This document shows, piece by piece, positions 8,221-17,231 of a stretch of 18,732 bases of DNA. The stretch spans positions 1 through 18,732 of the forward strand of contig JBBDXS010000016.1 of assembly GCA_040902195.1 (NCBI GenBank), in the 5' to 3' direction. The stretch's first letter is position 1. Each line of letters opens with the position of its first letter. Source of the DNA: JBBDXS01 sp040902195. GTDB lineage: Bacteria > Chloroflexota > Dehalococcoidia > DSTF01 > RBG-16-68-14. The notes below the pieces were generated by a model. That model did no database searches. It was not told the origin of the DNA and saw nothing but the letters and a program-made list of their open reading frames with translations. A program made the position numbers and the translations under genes.

Positions 8221-9864
8221 ATGAATCGAGCTGTTCTCGTTATCTCCGGCATCCTCGCGACGCTCGTCGTCGCGGTGGGCGTCCTCGTCGTCGTCCTCGT
8301 CGCCACCGGAGGAGACAGTAACGACAGCAGCGACCCCAAAGTGGAGGGCGAGCTACGCCTTGTCGGCGCGGAGCCGATCACGCTCGATCCCGCCATCGCG
8401 CAGGACGCAAGCTCAGCTGTCTACATCGTCGAGATTTTCGATGGCCTGGTGACGCTCGATCCCGATCTCAACATCCAGGCCGACCTGGCCACCGAGCTCC
8501 CGACCGTGGAGAACGGCGGTAAGGTCGTTAACGCCGACGGCACAGTGACCTACACGTTCCGGTTGCGCCCGGGGCTCCTCTTCCACGACAACAAGCCCGT
8601 GACGGCCGATGATGTGAAGTTCTCCATCGAGCGCGCCGCCGACCCTGCTACGCAGTCGCTCGTCTCGCAGTTCTTCCTCGGCGACATCGTCGGCTTCGAT
8701 GAGAAGCTGAACGGCGACGCCGAAGAGATCAGCGGCATCCAGGCCGTCGACGCAACGACGGTTACCATCACGATCGAGACCGACCTGCCATCGTTCCTGT
8801 ACAAGCTCACCTACCCGACCGCCTTCGTCGTCGACAGGACGCAGGTCGAGCGGGACGACAACTGGACGCGCCACCCGAACGGCACCGGCGCGTTTGAGCT
8901 GGACGAATGGCGACTCGGCGAGCGCATCGTCCTCAAGGCGAACGAGAACTACCATCTCGGCGCGCCCAGCGTGAAAAGCGTCCGCTATCTCCTTACCGGC
9001 AACAGCATCACGCTCTACGAGTCGGGCGAGATCGACGTCGCCGGCGTCGCGCTCGATGACCTCGGGCGGGTGCAGGACCCTGCGGAGGACCTCAACGCCG
9101 ACTATCGCAGCGGCGAGCGTCTTGCGCTCGACTACCTCGGCTTCAACACGAACTCGGAGCCGTTTAGTGACCCGCTCGTCCGCCAGGCGTTCGCGATGGC
9201 GATCGATAAGGAGCAGATCGCGTCTGCGATCTTCAAGGGCGCAGTCCCCGTCGCGAACAGTATCGATATCCCCGGCATGCCGGCCTACAACCCGAACGCG
9301 CAGGCGCCGCAGTTCGACGCTGAGCGCGCCCGTCAGCTCCTCGAGGACTCGACGTACGGCGGCGCCGATGGCCTGCCGCCCATCGTGTTCGCCGAGAGCG
9401 GCACGGGCGCGACGTCAGGGCCGGGCACCGTCGCCATCATCGACATGTGGCGCGAGAACCTGGGCGTCGACGTCGAGATCCAGCAGGCCGAGTCGGCGAC
9501 GTTCTTCCAGGACGTTGCGTCCGGCAAGTACCAGGCCTTCATCCTCGGCTGGATCATGGACTATCCGGACGAAGAGAACCTGTTCAACCTGCACTTCGAC
9601 AGCGAGAGCGCGAACAACGACACCTTCTACAACAACCCGGAGGTCGACACGCTCCTGCGCGATGCGCTCAAGCAGACCGACCAGCAGCAGCGCATTCAGC
9701 TCTACCAGCAGGCCGAGCAGATCATCCTGGACGATGTCCCGTGGTTCCCGCTCTTCCACGACCGCTACCACCTGCTGGTCAAGCCGTACGTCCAGAACTA
9801 CCTGGTACCGTCCGCAGTGGTCGAGCGGCTTCGCTTCATCACGCTGGGCCAGCCCGCGCCGTAG
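8221..9864 (+). CDS. ABC transporter substrate-binding protein, family 5 (peptide/nickel type)
   Basis: The product has 547 residues, normal for the OppA/DppA class. Residues about 4-28 form one hydrophobic segment (VLVISGILATLVVAVGVLVV), followed by Gly, Asp and Ser and then the mature domain. No lipobox Cys is present, so it is probably held by an uncleaved N-terminal anchor or secreted, not a lipoprotein. Family features include TADDVKFSIERAADP near residue 130, DPLVRQAFAMAIDKEQI near 320, GWIMDYPDEENLF near 443 and a C-terminal DDVPWFPLFHDRYHLLV. The protein captures oligopeptides or other small solutes outside the cell for the permeases encoded next. The ligand cannot be predicted. ATG 8221 has GAAGG eleven bases upstream, a rather distant ribosome-binding site. 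Confidence 0.93.
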   Translation: MNRAVLVISGILATLVVAVGVLVVVLVATGGDSNDSSDPKVEGELRLVGAEPITLDPAIAQDASSAVYIVEIFDGLVTLDPDLNIQADLATELPTVENGGKVVNADGTVTYTFRLRPGLLFHDNKPVTADDVKFSIERAADPATQSLVSQFFLGDIVGFDEKLNGDAEEISGIQAVDATTVTITIETDLPSFLYKLTYPTAFVVDRTQVERDDNWTRHPNGTGAFELDEWRLGERIVLKANENYHLGAPSVKSVRYLLTGNSITLYESGEIDVAGVALDDLGRVQDPAEDLNADYRSGERLALDYLGFNTNSEPFSDPLVRQAFAMAIDKEQIASAIFKGAVPVANSIDIPGMPAYNPNAQAPQFDAERARQLLEDSTYGGADGLPPIVFAESGTGATSGPGTVAIIDMWRENLGVDVEIQQAESATFFQDVASGKYQAFILGWIMDYPDEENLFNLHFDSESANNDTFYNNPEVDTLLRDALKQTDQQQRIQLYQQAEQIILDDVPWFPLFHDRYHLLVKPYVQNYLVPSAVVERLRFITLGQPAP

Positions 9865-9876
9865 CGCCCGCCCGCC

Positions 9877-10872
9877 ATGCAGGGCCTCCTCGGTTACGTT
9901 ATCCGGCGCCTCATGTGGGCGCCGGTCGTCCTCTTTCTCGTTTCGTTTCTCGCGTTTAGCATCACGCGCTTCGGCCCTGGCGACTATGTCGATATCCTCG
10001 CCGGGCCGCGCGTCACGCCGGCGGCCGAGGAACGCCTTCGAGAACAGAACGGCCTCAACGATCCCTTCTACCAGCAGTACGGCGACTACATGTGGAACGT
10101 GGCCGTCCACCACGACTTCGGCGAGAGCTACACGAAGTACCGCGGCGTTGACGTGTGGACGATCATCTGGCCGCGCATCCTGGTCTCGCTGCAACCGGGC
10201 ATCGTCGCGCTGATCATCGCGTTTACGTTGGGGACCACGGTGGGTCTCTTCGCGGCGCTGAAGCAGGGCACCTGGCTCGATCCGTTCTCGATCGGTTCGT
10301 TCCTCTTCTTCCAATCGATCCCGGTGCTCGTCACCCTACCCTTCCTCGTGCTCATCTTCGTCGTCAAGCTGGGCTGGCTGCCGGCGACGGGCTGGGGCGG
10401 CCCCGACCTCGACGTCGGTCCCCAGACAATATCGCTGGGCATCTTCAGCAAGCACATCATCCTCCCCGCGCTCGCGCTGTCGCTGCCCAGCGTAGCCGGC
10501 GTGGCACGCCTCGTCCGCGCGACGACGCTGTCGGTGCTGGGCGAGGACTACGTGCGCACCGCGCGCGCGAAGGGCTTGCGCGAGTGGACCGTCGTCACGC
10601 GGCACGTCGCGCGCAACTCGCTCCTGCCGCTCGTAACGCTGATCGGCCTCTCGCTGATCACGCTGCTGGAAGGCGCCTTCTTCACCGAGACGATCCTGGG
10701 CATTCCCGGCATCGGCGCGCTGGCGTATGAGGCCGCGACCGGGCGTGACTACGACATCATCCTCGCGCTCGTGCTGATCATCGCCTTCGCGTTCGTGATG
10801 GTGAATATCGTCGTCGATATCGCCTACACGTTCATCGACCCGCGCATCCGGCTCGACGGCCAGGGGCAGTGA
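9877..10872 (+). CDS. ABC transporter permease, DppB/OppB family
   Basis: The product has 331 residues with about six membrane segments. The N-terminus YVIRRLMWAPVVLFLVSFLAF and the PGDYVDILAG segment match the DppB/OppB N-terminal region. The cytoplasmic EAA loop that contacts the ATPase is present: DYVRTARAKGLREWTVVTRH, then NSLLPLVTLIG. The C-terminus DIAYTFIDPRIRL is the standard DppB ending. It forms the membrane channel with the next gene's product. It starts 12 bases after the binding-protein stop with no clear Shine-Dalgarno, and its TGA overlaps the next start, so the three genes form one operon. Confidence 0.94.
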   Translation: MQGLLGYVIRRLMWAPVVLFLVSFLAFSITRFGPGDYVDILAGPRVTPAAEERLREQNGLNDPFYQQYGDYMWNVAVHHDFGESYTKYRGVDVWTIIWPRILVSLQPGIVALIIAFTLGTTVGLFAALKQGTWLDPFSIGSFLFFQSIPVLVTLPFLVLIFVVKLGWLPATGWGGPDLDVGPQTISLGIFSKHIILPALALSLPSVAGVARLVRATTLSVLGEDYVRTARAKGLREWTVVTRHVARNSLLPLVTLIGLSLITLLEGAFFTETILGIPGIGALAYEAATGRDYDIILALVLIIAFAFVMVNIVVDIAYTFIDPRIRLDGQGQ

Positions 10873-11999
10873 TGCAAGCCGCGTTCGAGCAGGTCGAGGA
10901 AGTCGCCGTGCCGCAGCGGGCCATCGCGGGACCGTGGCGTCTGGCGATGCGGCGGCTGCTGCGTAAGAAGCTCGCCGTCATCGCGCTCGTCGCGATCTTC
11001 GCGTTCTATGCGGTCGGGCTGTTCGCGCCGCTGATCGCACCCTACGACTACCGCACAAACGACCTCAACCGCACGCTCGAGGGGCCGACGCTGCGCCACC
11101 CGTTCGGCACCGACCGCCTCGGCCGCGACCAGCTCTCGCGCGTCATCTGGTCCGCACGCACGACGATCATCGTGACGGCGGCGACGATCATGGCGGGAGG
11201 TCTGGTGCTCTCGGTCGGCCTCGGCCTGCTTTCGGGCTATGTCGGCGGCAAGGTCGATACCGCGATCATGCGCACCGGCGACGTCTTCGCTTCCCTACCC
11301 GGCCTGCCGATGCTGATCCTCATCGGCGCCACGCTGCGTCCCAAGGCGAACGACGTGGCGAACTGGCTCGAGGCCCGCCTCTCGACGGGCGACCCGGCGT
11401 TCATCGTGCTGCTGGCCGTGTTCTCGATCGCCGTCGCCGCCGGCGTCGCGTCGCTCCTCTCGGGCGGCGATCGCGATCGAGGCGCCGGCGGCGTCGTCCT
11501 GTTCGCGGGGCTTCTCGGGCAATTCGTCCTGTGGGGGCTCCAGGCCGTCTTCGCCACGCCGCGCTCCGCCGACTACTTCCTGATCTTCACCGCGTTGTCG
11601 CTCTTCGTCTGGGTCGGAGGCGCGCGCGTAATTCGCTCGCAGGTCCTCGCTCTGCGCGAGACGGACTACGTCCTGGCTGCGCAATCGATGGGCGGCGGCA
11701 CCTGGCGCGTCCTTTTCACGCACCTCCTCCCCAACGTCGCGCCGATCATCATCGTCGGCGTTTCGGCCTCGCTCGGAGCCATCGCCGGCTCCGAGATCGC
11801 CCTGACGTTCCTTGGCGTCGGCGTGCATGAGCCCACACCGAGCTTCGGCGCGCTCATCTCGGACTCGGTTAGCCAGCCCGTCTTGCGTGCCCATCCCTAC
11901 TTGCTCATCTTCCCCGCCGTTGTCGTAGGCATACTTATCTTCGCCTTCAACCTGCTCGGAGACGCCCTGAACGACGTGCTCACGCCCCGCGCGCGCTAG
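10872..11999 (+). CDS. ABC transporter permease, DppC/OppC family, with an extra membrane insertion
   Basis: The product has 375 residues, longer than the common 280-310 for DppC. The N-terminal OppC region (RRLLRKKLAVIALV), the APYDY and HPFGTDRLGRDQLSRVIW motifs (about 76-93) and the EAA loop DYVLAAQSMGGGTWRVLFTH (about 265-284) are canonical. Between IGATLRP and YFLIFTALSLF (about 155-234) lie some 80 extra residues. They hold two further hydrophobic stretches joined by an Arg/Asp/Gly-rich loop. ATG 10872 shares one base with the upstream TGA, with AGGGG at 10862-10866. GTG 10869 is an alternative. No ATPase gene follows, so the nucleotide-binding subunits must be encoded elsewhere or shared. 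Confidence 0.93.
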   Translation: MQAAFEQVEEVAVPQRAIAGPWRLAMRRLLRKKLAVIALVAIFAFYAVGLFAPLIAPYDYRTNDLNRTLEGPTLRHPFGTDRLGRDQLSRVIWSARTTIIVTAATIMAGGLVLSVGLGLLSGYVGGKVDTAIMRTGDVFASLPGLPMLILIGATLRPKANDVANWLEARLSTGDPAFIVLLAVFSIAVAAGVASLLSGGDRDRGAGGVVLFAGLLGQFVLWGLQAVFATPRSADYFLIFTALSLFVWVGGARVIRSQVLALRETDYVLAAQSMGGGTWRVLFTHLLPNVAPIIIVGVSASLGAIAGSEIALTFLGVGVHEPTPSFGALISDSVSQPVLRAHPYLLIFPAVVVGILIFAFNLLGDALNDVLTPRAR

Positions 12000-12004
12000 G
12001 TCGC

Positions 12005-12030
12005 TTGAGCGGCGGCTGCACTGATATACT
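12005..12030 (+). promoter_or_regulatory. Putative promoter of the tig-clpP-clpX cluster
   Basis: TATACT (12025-12030), preceded by TGA as in an extended -10, has TTGAGC (12005-12010) 14 bases upstream, again a short spacer. It ends 19 bases before the GTG start of trigger factor, in the 50-base gap after the ABC operon. Confidence 0.45.
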
Positions 12031-12049
12031 TCGTGTAGGGGATCCCCAA

Positions 12050-13393
12050 GTGAAAGTCTCTACTGAACGACTACCTGAGAGCCAGGTCTTGCTGGAGATT
12101 GAGGTCGACGACGCTCGCGTCGAGAAGGCCAAGGACTCCGCGTACCGGCGCCTGGCGTCCAAGGTGAGGGTGCCCGGCTTCCGGCCCGGCAAGGCGCCCA
12201 GGGAGGTCCTGGAGCGCCACCTGGGCGAGGAGACAATCCTTCACGAGGCCATCGACCGGCTCATGCCTGAGGTCTACAAGGAGGCGCTGGAGCAGGAGAG
12301 CATCGACCCGATCGACCAGGCCGGCTACGAGCTCGTGACGCACCAGCCCCTCGTGGCCAAGTTCACGGTGCCCATCCGGCCCACTATCGACCTGGGCGAG
12401 TACAAGGCGCTCCTGGTCCCGCGAGAGGCCGTCTCCGTCGACCCTGAGCGCGTCCAGGAGGCCCTGGATACCCTGCGCCACCGCTACGCGATCCACGAGC
12501 CCGTCGCCCGGCCTATCGCCTGGAACGACATCATCCGGGCCGACGTGGACGGCACGGTCGACGGCAAGCCCCTCGTGCACGAGGAGGACGTCGAGTTTCA
12601 GCTCATCGAGGGACGGCCCATCTCCCTCCCTGGTTTTGCCGAAGCGCTTATCGGCAAAAGGAAGGGTGCTGAGTTCGCCTGCAATATCCCTGTCCCGGAC
12701 GATGCCCCCACGGAAGAGCTGCGAGGCAAGCAGGCCCACTACAAGGTCCACATCAGGGAAACGAAGCAGGAAGTCCTGCCTGAACTCGACGATGAGTTCG
12801 CCCGCCAGGTAGGCGAGAGCTTCGCTACTTTGGCCGACCTGCACACACGAGTTGAGAGCGACCTGCGCGAGGCGCTGGAGCAGGAGGCTGAGCACCACTA
12901 CCACGACGAGGTCATCGGCAAGCTCGTTGAGCTAGCCAGCATCGAGTACCCGCCGGTGCTGGTCGAGCGAGAGGTCGACCGCCTCCTGCGCGACCAGTCG
13001 AGCGCCGGTGGGCCGGTGGCCCGGGGAGGCCCGACGGCCCGCGAACAGCTGGAACGCTACCTCCAGCGAATGGGCCGATCGGAGGAGGATGTGCGAGCGG
13101 AGCTGCGTCCGATAGCGGAACAGCGAGTCCTACGCTCTCTGGTGTTGTCCCAGGTCGCCGAAGCCGAAGATATACACGTAGAAGATCCGGAGATCCAGGA
13201 GGAAATTGACCGCCTGACCTCCGGCGTCAGCGAGCAAGCGGATGAGATCCGCCGCCTCTTCTCGACGGATGCCGCCAAGGAGAGTCTGCGGCGCTCGCTG
13301 ACGACAAAGAAGACATTGGACCGTCTCGTCGCTATCGCCTCGGGCGAAGGCGAGACGGAAGAAGAACAGGCAAGCGCCACCCAGGACGGATAA
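12050..13393 (+). CDS. tig: Trigger factor, ribosome-associated chaperone/peptidyl-prolyl isomerase
   Basis: The product has 447 residues, the family's usual length. The N-terminal ribosome-binding domain has VPGFRPGKAPREVLERHLGE (about 43-62), containing the GFRxGKxP signature that docks on ribosomal protein L23. The FKBP-like domain runs from about residue 160 to 245, with ADVDGTVDGKPL, then LPGFAEALIGKRKGAEF. The helical C-terminal chaperone domain follows and contains a Gly/Pro-rich loop (SSAGGPVARGGPTAREQ) near residue 325, which looks like an insertion. GTG 12050 is chosen as the start because TAGGGGAT lies about eight bases upstream and the predicted protein begins MKVSTERLPESQ, as in other trigger factors. 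Its place ahead of clpP and clpX is the classic bacterial order. Confidence 0.96.
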   Translation: MKVSTERLPESQVLLEIEVDDARVEKAKDSAYRRLASKVRVPGFRPGKAPREVLERHLGEETILHEAIDRLMPEVYKEALEQESIDPIDQAGYELVTHQPLVAKFTVPIRPTIDLGEYKALLVPREAVSVDPERVQEALDTLRHRYAIHEPVARPIAWNDIIRADVDGTVDGKPLVHEEDVEFQLIEGRPISLPGFAEALIGKRKGAEFACNIPVPDDAPTEELRGKQAHYKVHIRETKQEVLPELDDEFARQVGESFATLADLHTRVESDLREALEQEAEHHYHDEVIGKLVELASIEYPPVLVEREVDRLLRDQSSAGGPVARGGPTAREQLERYLQRMGRSEEDVRAELRPIAEQRVLRSLVLSQVAEAEDIHVEDPEIQEEIDRLTSGVSEQADEIRRLFSTDAAKESLRRSLTTKKTLDRLVAIASGEGETEEEQASATQDG

Positions 13394-13403
13394 GCACGGA
13401 CAG

Positions 13404-13430
13404 GGATGCCCGGCAGCGCTGCCTGCATCC
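13404..13430 (+). other. Intercistronic hairpin between tig and clpP
   Basis: GGATGC (13404-13409) pairs with GCATCC (13425-13430), and inside it GGCAGCGCTGCC (13412-13423) is a 12-base palindrome that closes a small inner stem. It sits directly before the AAGGAG of clpP. It has no T tract, so mRNA processing, stability or translational tuning is more likely than termination. Confidence 0.5.
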
Positions 13431-13450
13431 ATGAAGGAGCAAATAGTCTG

Positions 13451-14056
13451 ATGGAGAGTAACCAGAACGTGATCATCCCCTCGGTGATCGAAACCGGCCC
13501 GCGCGGAGAGCGCGCCTATGACATCTACTCGCTGCTGCTCAAAGAACGCATCATTTTCCTGGGCACCGGCATCGACGACCAGATTGCCAACCTGATCATC
13601 GCCCAGCTCCTCTTCCTCGACCGCGAGGACCCGGACAAGGACATCCAGATGTACATCCAGTCGCCCGGCGGTGTCATCCCGGCCGGCCTGGCGATCTACG
13701 ACACGATGCAGCTCATTCGCGCGGACGTGGCGACCTACTGCGTGGGCACCACGGCCAGCATGGCCACCATCCTGCTGACCGCCGGCGCCCCCGGCAAGCG
13801 CTACGCAATGCCCAACGCCACCATCCACATGCACCAGGCGCTGGGTGGCGCGCGAGGACAGGCCTCCGACGTGGAGATCTGGGCGAAGGAGCTCCTGCGT
13901 GAAAACGACATCATCCGGGGCATTCTCGTAAAGCACACCGGTCAGGCCGAAGAGCGCATCCGGCGCGATTTCGACCGGGACTTCTTCATGAACGCCGAAC
14001 AAGCCAAGGAATATGGCATAATCGACGAGATCCTGGCACGAACCGACGACAAGTAG
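13451..14056 (+). CDS. clpP: ATP-dependent Clp protease proteolytic subunit ClpP
   Basis: The product has 201 residues, typical for ClpP. The serine-protease triad is intact: S103 in TTASMA, H128 in IHMHQALGG and D177 in FDRDFF. The substrate-binding QSPGG (70-74) is present. ClpP forms two stacked seven-subunit rings and degrades chains delivered by an AAA unfoldase. Here ClpX is the next gene and ClpC lies 7 kb upstream. The N-terminus is short, and in some relatives a short propeptide is cut off; there is no export signal. ATG 13451 has AAGGAG at 13434-13439, eleven bases upstream, which is wide but in range. It is in an apparent operon with tig (57-base gap with hairpin) and clpX (34-base gap). 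Confidence 0.97.
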   Translation: MESNQNVIIPSVIETGPRGERAYDIYSLLLKERIIFLGTGIDDQIANLIIAQLLFLDREDPDKDIQMYIQSPGGVIPAGLAIYDTMQLIRADVATYCVGTTASMATILLTAGAPGKRYAMPNATIHMHQALGGARGQASDVEIWAKELLRENDIIRGILVKHTGQAEERIRRDFDRDFFMNAEQAKEYGIIDEILARTDDK

Positions 14057-14090
14057 CGTTTAGGATTGTTAGAGAGGGGCCGGGGAAGAG

Positions 14091-15422
<1,332 letters not shown>

Positions 15423-15440
15423 CCCTTCACACTCCCGCCA

Positions 15441-15480
15441 CACGTACAAGAGCCGAGCGCAAGCGCTCGGCTCTTTCGCT
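15441..15480 (+). terminator. Terminator after clpX, between convergent genes
   Basis: AAGAGCCGAGC (15448-15458) and GCTCGGCTCTT (15465-15475) form a perfect 11-bp stem with a 6-base loop, followed by TCGCTT. The lead-in CACGTACAAGAG (15441-15452) is identical to that of the clpC terminator. As the minus-strand gene ends at 15502, the hairpin may also serve the opposite strand. A second small palindrome (TCCCGCCCGGGTGGGA, 15481-15496) lies nearer that gene. Confidence 0.85.
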
Positions 15481-15501
15481 TCCCGCCCGGGTGGGAGATG
15501 G

Positions 15502-16365
15502 TTATGCGTCCGACCCCTTGAGGAAACGCGATGCCTCCAGCCTATACTTCTCGTTTTCGGATTCATAGGCTGACACCGCTGCTTCGGGTGTGGGGCTGCA
15601 GAAATGGCTCAAGTAATCCGCCAGTTTAACCGGGTTAAGGTCGTTGAGCTCCTGTTGCGTGTAGAGACCCTGCGCTTCGCGAACGGCACCAACGAGGCTG
15701 CTTGTCGTGAAACGTGCTTTGAGGCCTTTCTCAATCCTGACCAAACCCTCGGCTACCTTGGCATGGTTAGGAAGCTTCATATCTGCAAGAAGCTCGCTCA
15801 TCCTGTCCTTGTCGGGCCATCCGAAGTAGATCAAGGTACTCCCGGGCAGCAGTTCAAGGGCACGGCCCGGTCCTTCAGCAGACGCGAGCACAACGACATT
15901 GGGAAGGCCTCTCGCGATGCGCTTCAACAGCTCGGTGGGCTCCACATCCTCGCTGGATGTCTGCGATTCTAACGTGTCCACATCGTCGACGAATGCCGCC
16001 CGTTCTAATGTGTCTACATCGTCGATGGCCACAACTAGGGGTCGGAAGGCCTCGGACAATACAAATCTGCCCAGAGCATTCGCTTCTTCTCGTCGCTGGT
16101 CCCTTAGATGAAGCATTAGCTCCCGGGCGTCAACCCAGAGGACGTTCAAGTTCTTCATGGAGAGGCGGTTGCACACACCCTGGAGAAGCGCACGCTTGCC
16201 GTTCGCCGGATAGCTAACAGCAATGAGCGAGCGCGAATCGGCACCCTTGAGGGCAGCATCGACAAAGGCCTGAGCCGCGACTAGCTCGCGTCCTTGATCG
16301 AACAGCAAGAAGTCCTCAAATGGCTGCGTTCTTGCAACAAAGAGACGGACTGCGGCCTTTGTCAT
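15502..16365 (-). CDS. AAA-like pseudo-ATPase, partner of the upstream AAA ATPase
   Basis: The product has 287 residues and the exact function is unknown. Layout follows a classic AAA module with its catalytic residues lost. The Walker A place reads SYPANGKR (51-58), lacking the first Gly and the Ser/Thr after Lys. Walker B is VVAIDDVD (101-108). The sensor-1 ATN reads ASA (151-153). The stretch LLPGSTLIYFGWPDKDR aligns with LLRPGRFDRxIYVPxPDxxxR but lacks the arginine fingers. Then SSLVGAVREAQ (about 222-232) resembles the lid helix, and AVSAYESENEKYRLEASRF the C-terminal helix of Cdc48-type modules. Residues 104-111 and 116-123 are a near-exact repeat. ATG 16365 overlaps the upstream TGA by ATGA. 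It probably forms a mixed complex with the upstream ATPase (inference). Confidence 0.75.
   Translation of the reverse strand: MTKAAVRLFVARTQPFEDFLLFDQGRELVAAQAFVDAALKGADSRSLIAVSYPANGKRALLQGVCNRLSMKNLNVLWVDARELMLHLRDQRREEANALGRFVLSEAFRPLVVAIDDVDTLERAAFVDDVDTLESQTSSEDVEPTELLKRIARGLPNVVVLASAEGPGRALELLPGSTLIYFGWPDKDRMSELLADMKLPNHAKVAEGLVRIEKGLKARFTTSSLVGAVREAQGLYTQQELNDLNPVKLADYLSHFCSPTPEAAVSAYESENEKYRLEASRFLKGSDA
15966..16028 (-). repeat. 36-bp-period duplication spanning the Walker B codons
   Basis: Positions 15966-15992 and 16002-16028 match at 22 of 27 bases with an offset of exactly 36 bp. They encode VDDVDTLE and IDDVDTLE. Most differences are synonymous transitions, so the duplication looks old and kept rather than an assembly artefact. 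Confidence 0.85.
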
Positions 16366-17231
16366 TGCGGCACCGCCTTCTTCGCGGCCGTCTCTTGCGC
16401 AAGCGCCTTGAGGCCGCTTGACGCCTGCAGCGCTAATGCGTTCTCCTCTTTCCATTTGTTGAAGCGCCCGATATCATCCTGCACTCCAAGGGGATGTAGA
16501 GATCCGGCGATTTTAGCGGCATCCCAGGCTTTCCATCCGACGACGCGCGCGCCGAACTCCAAGAGAGCATCGTGGAGGGGGCGGGTCATGATGACTCGTC
16601 CCTTGGCCAACCCACGATACGCGTTGAGAATCGCCTTCGCCGCTGCCTTGTTTTGGTTGAGGTGCTCTTTGAGAAGAGGGAGTAAAGTGTCGTCCTCTGG
16701 AGGCGGGATGTCCAGCAGGCGCCCCATCTCGCTGAAGATGGTTGCGTCGATCCGCATCGGGTGGTTTGTCGCAGCGATCAGGAACACGCCGCGCGGATGG
16801 TCCTTTAGATCCTTCACAAGATCAATCACCCACCAGCACGCTAGGCTGCGCCTCGAATGCTCAGGCGCGATCCCGTCCAACTCGTCGAGCACCACGATTT
16901 GCGGATTGCCTCGGGACGAGACGACGGTAGAGATCTGAGCGAGACGCTCACGAGCTTCTTCCTCTGGCATTGTCCGGATTTTTTCACATCGAATGCGGAG
17001 AACCGGCCACGCCTTACCGCCGTTCTCTGCGCGAAGGTCCCACGCGACTCGTCTTGCGACAGAACTCTTCCCTCCACCTGGATAGCCGAAGATGATGGCC
17101 ATCTTCAGGACAGACCTGGCAAGAAATAGGGCCGTGCGCAACTCGCGTTCATAGCCCCAGAAATCTGGGGCCTTCTTAGGCGTTTCGTCCGACCACGGGG
17201 GATCCTCGCCCGGGCCGCCTCCGTTAGGCAT
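16362..17231 (-). CDS. AAA family ATPase (catalytically intact member of a two-gene pair)
   Basis: The product has 289 residues and is a single AAA module. It starts with a Gly/Pro-rich segment of about 22 residues. Walker A is GYPGGGKS (49-56), Walker B QIVVLDELD (D116, E117), sensor 1 FLIAATNHP (N156), and R171 in EMGRLLDIPPPED is at the arginine-finger position of classic AAA proteins. A helical lid (about 185-250) and a charged tail follow. No transmembrane, protease or nuclease domain is seen. The biological role and substrate are unknown. ATG 17231 has no Shine-Dalgarno, and an apparent promoter ends only six bases before it, so the message may be nearly leaderless. It overlaps the next gene by 4 bp. 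Codon and base use look less GC-rich than in the Clp genes beside it, which may mean horizontal origin. Confidence 0.82.
   Translation of the reverse strand: MPNGGGPGEDPPWSDETPKKAPDFWGYERELRTALFLARSVLKMAIIFGYPGGGKSSVARRVAWDLRAENGGKAWPVLRIRCEKIRTMPEEEARERLAQISTVVSSRGNPQIVVLDELDGIAPEHSRRSLACWWVIDLVKDLKDHPRGVFLIAATNHPMRIDATIFSEMGRLLDIPPPEDDTLLPLLKEHLNQNKAAAKAILNAYRGLAKGRVIMTRPLHDALLEFGARVVGWKAWDAAKIAGSLHPLGVQDDIGRFNKWKEENALALQASSGLKALAQETAAKKAVPQ

Noticed and set aside
15502..17231. Transposon helper ATPases (TnsC/TniB type) or a known phage-defence operon
   Set aside because: No transposase, inverted ends, nuclease or toxin domain lies nearby, and the motif layout is closer to Cdc48-type AAA modules.
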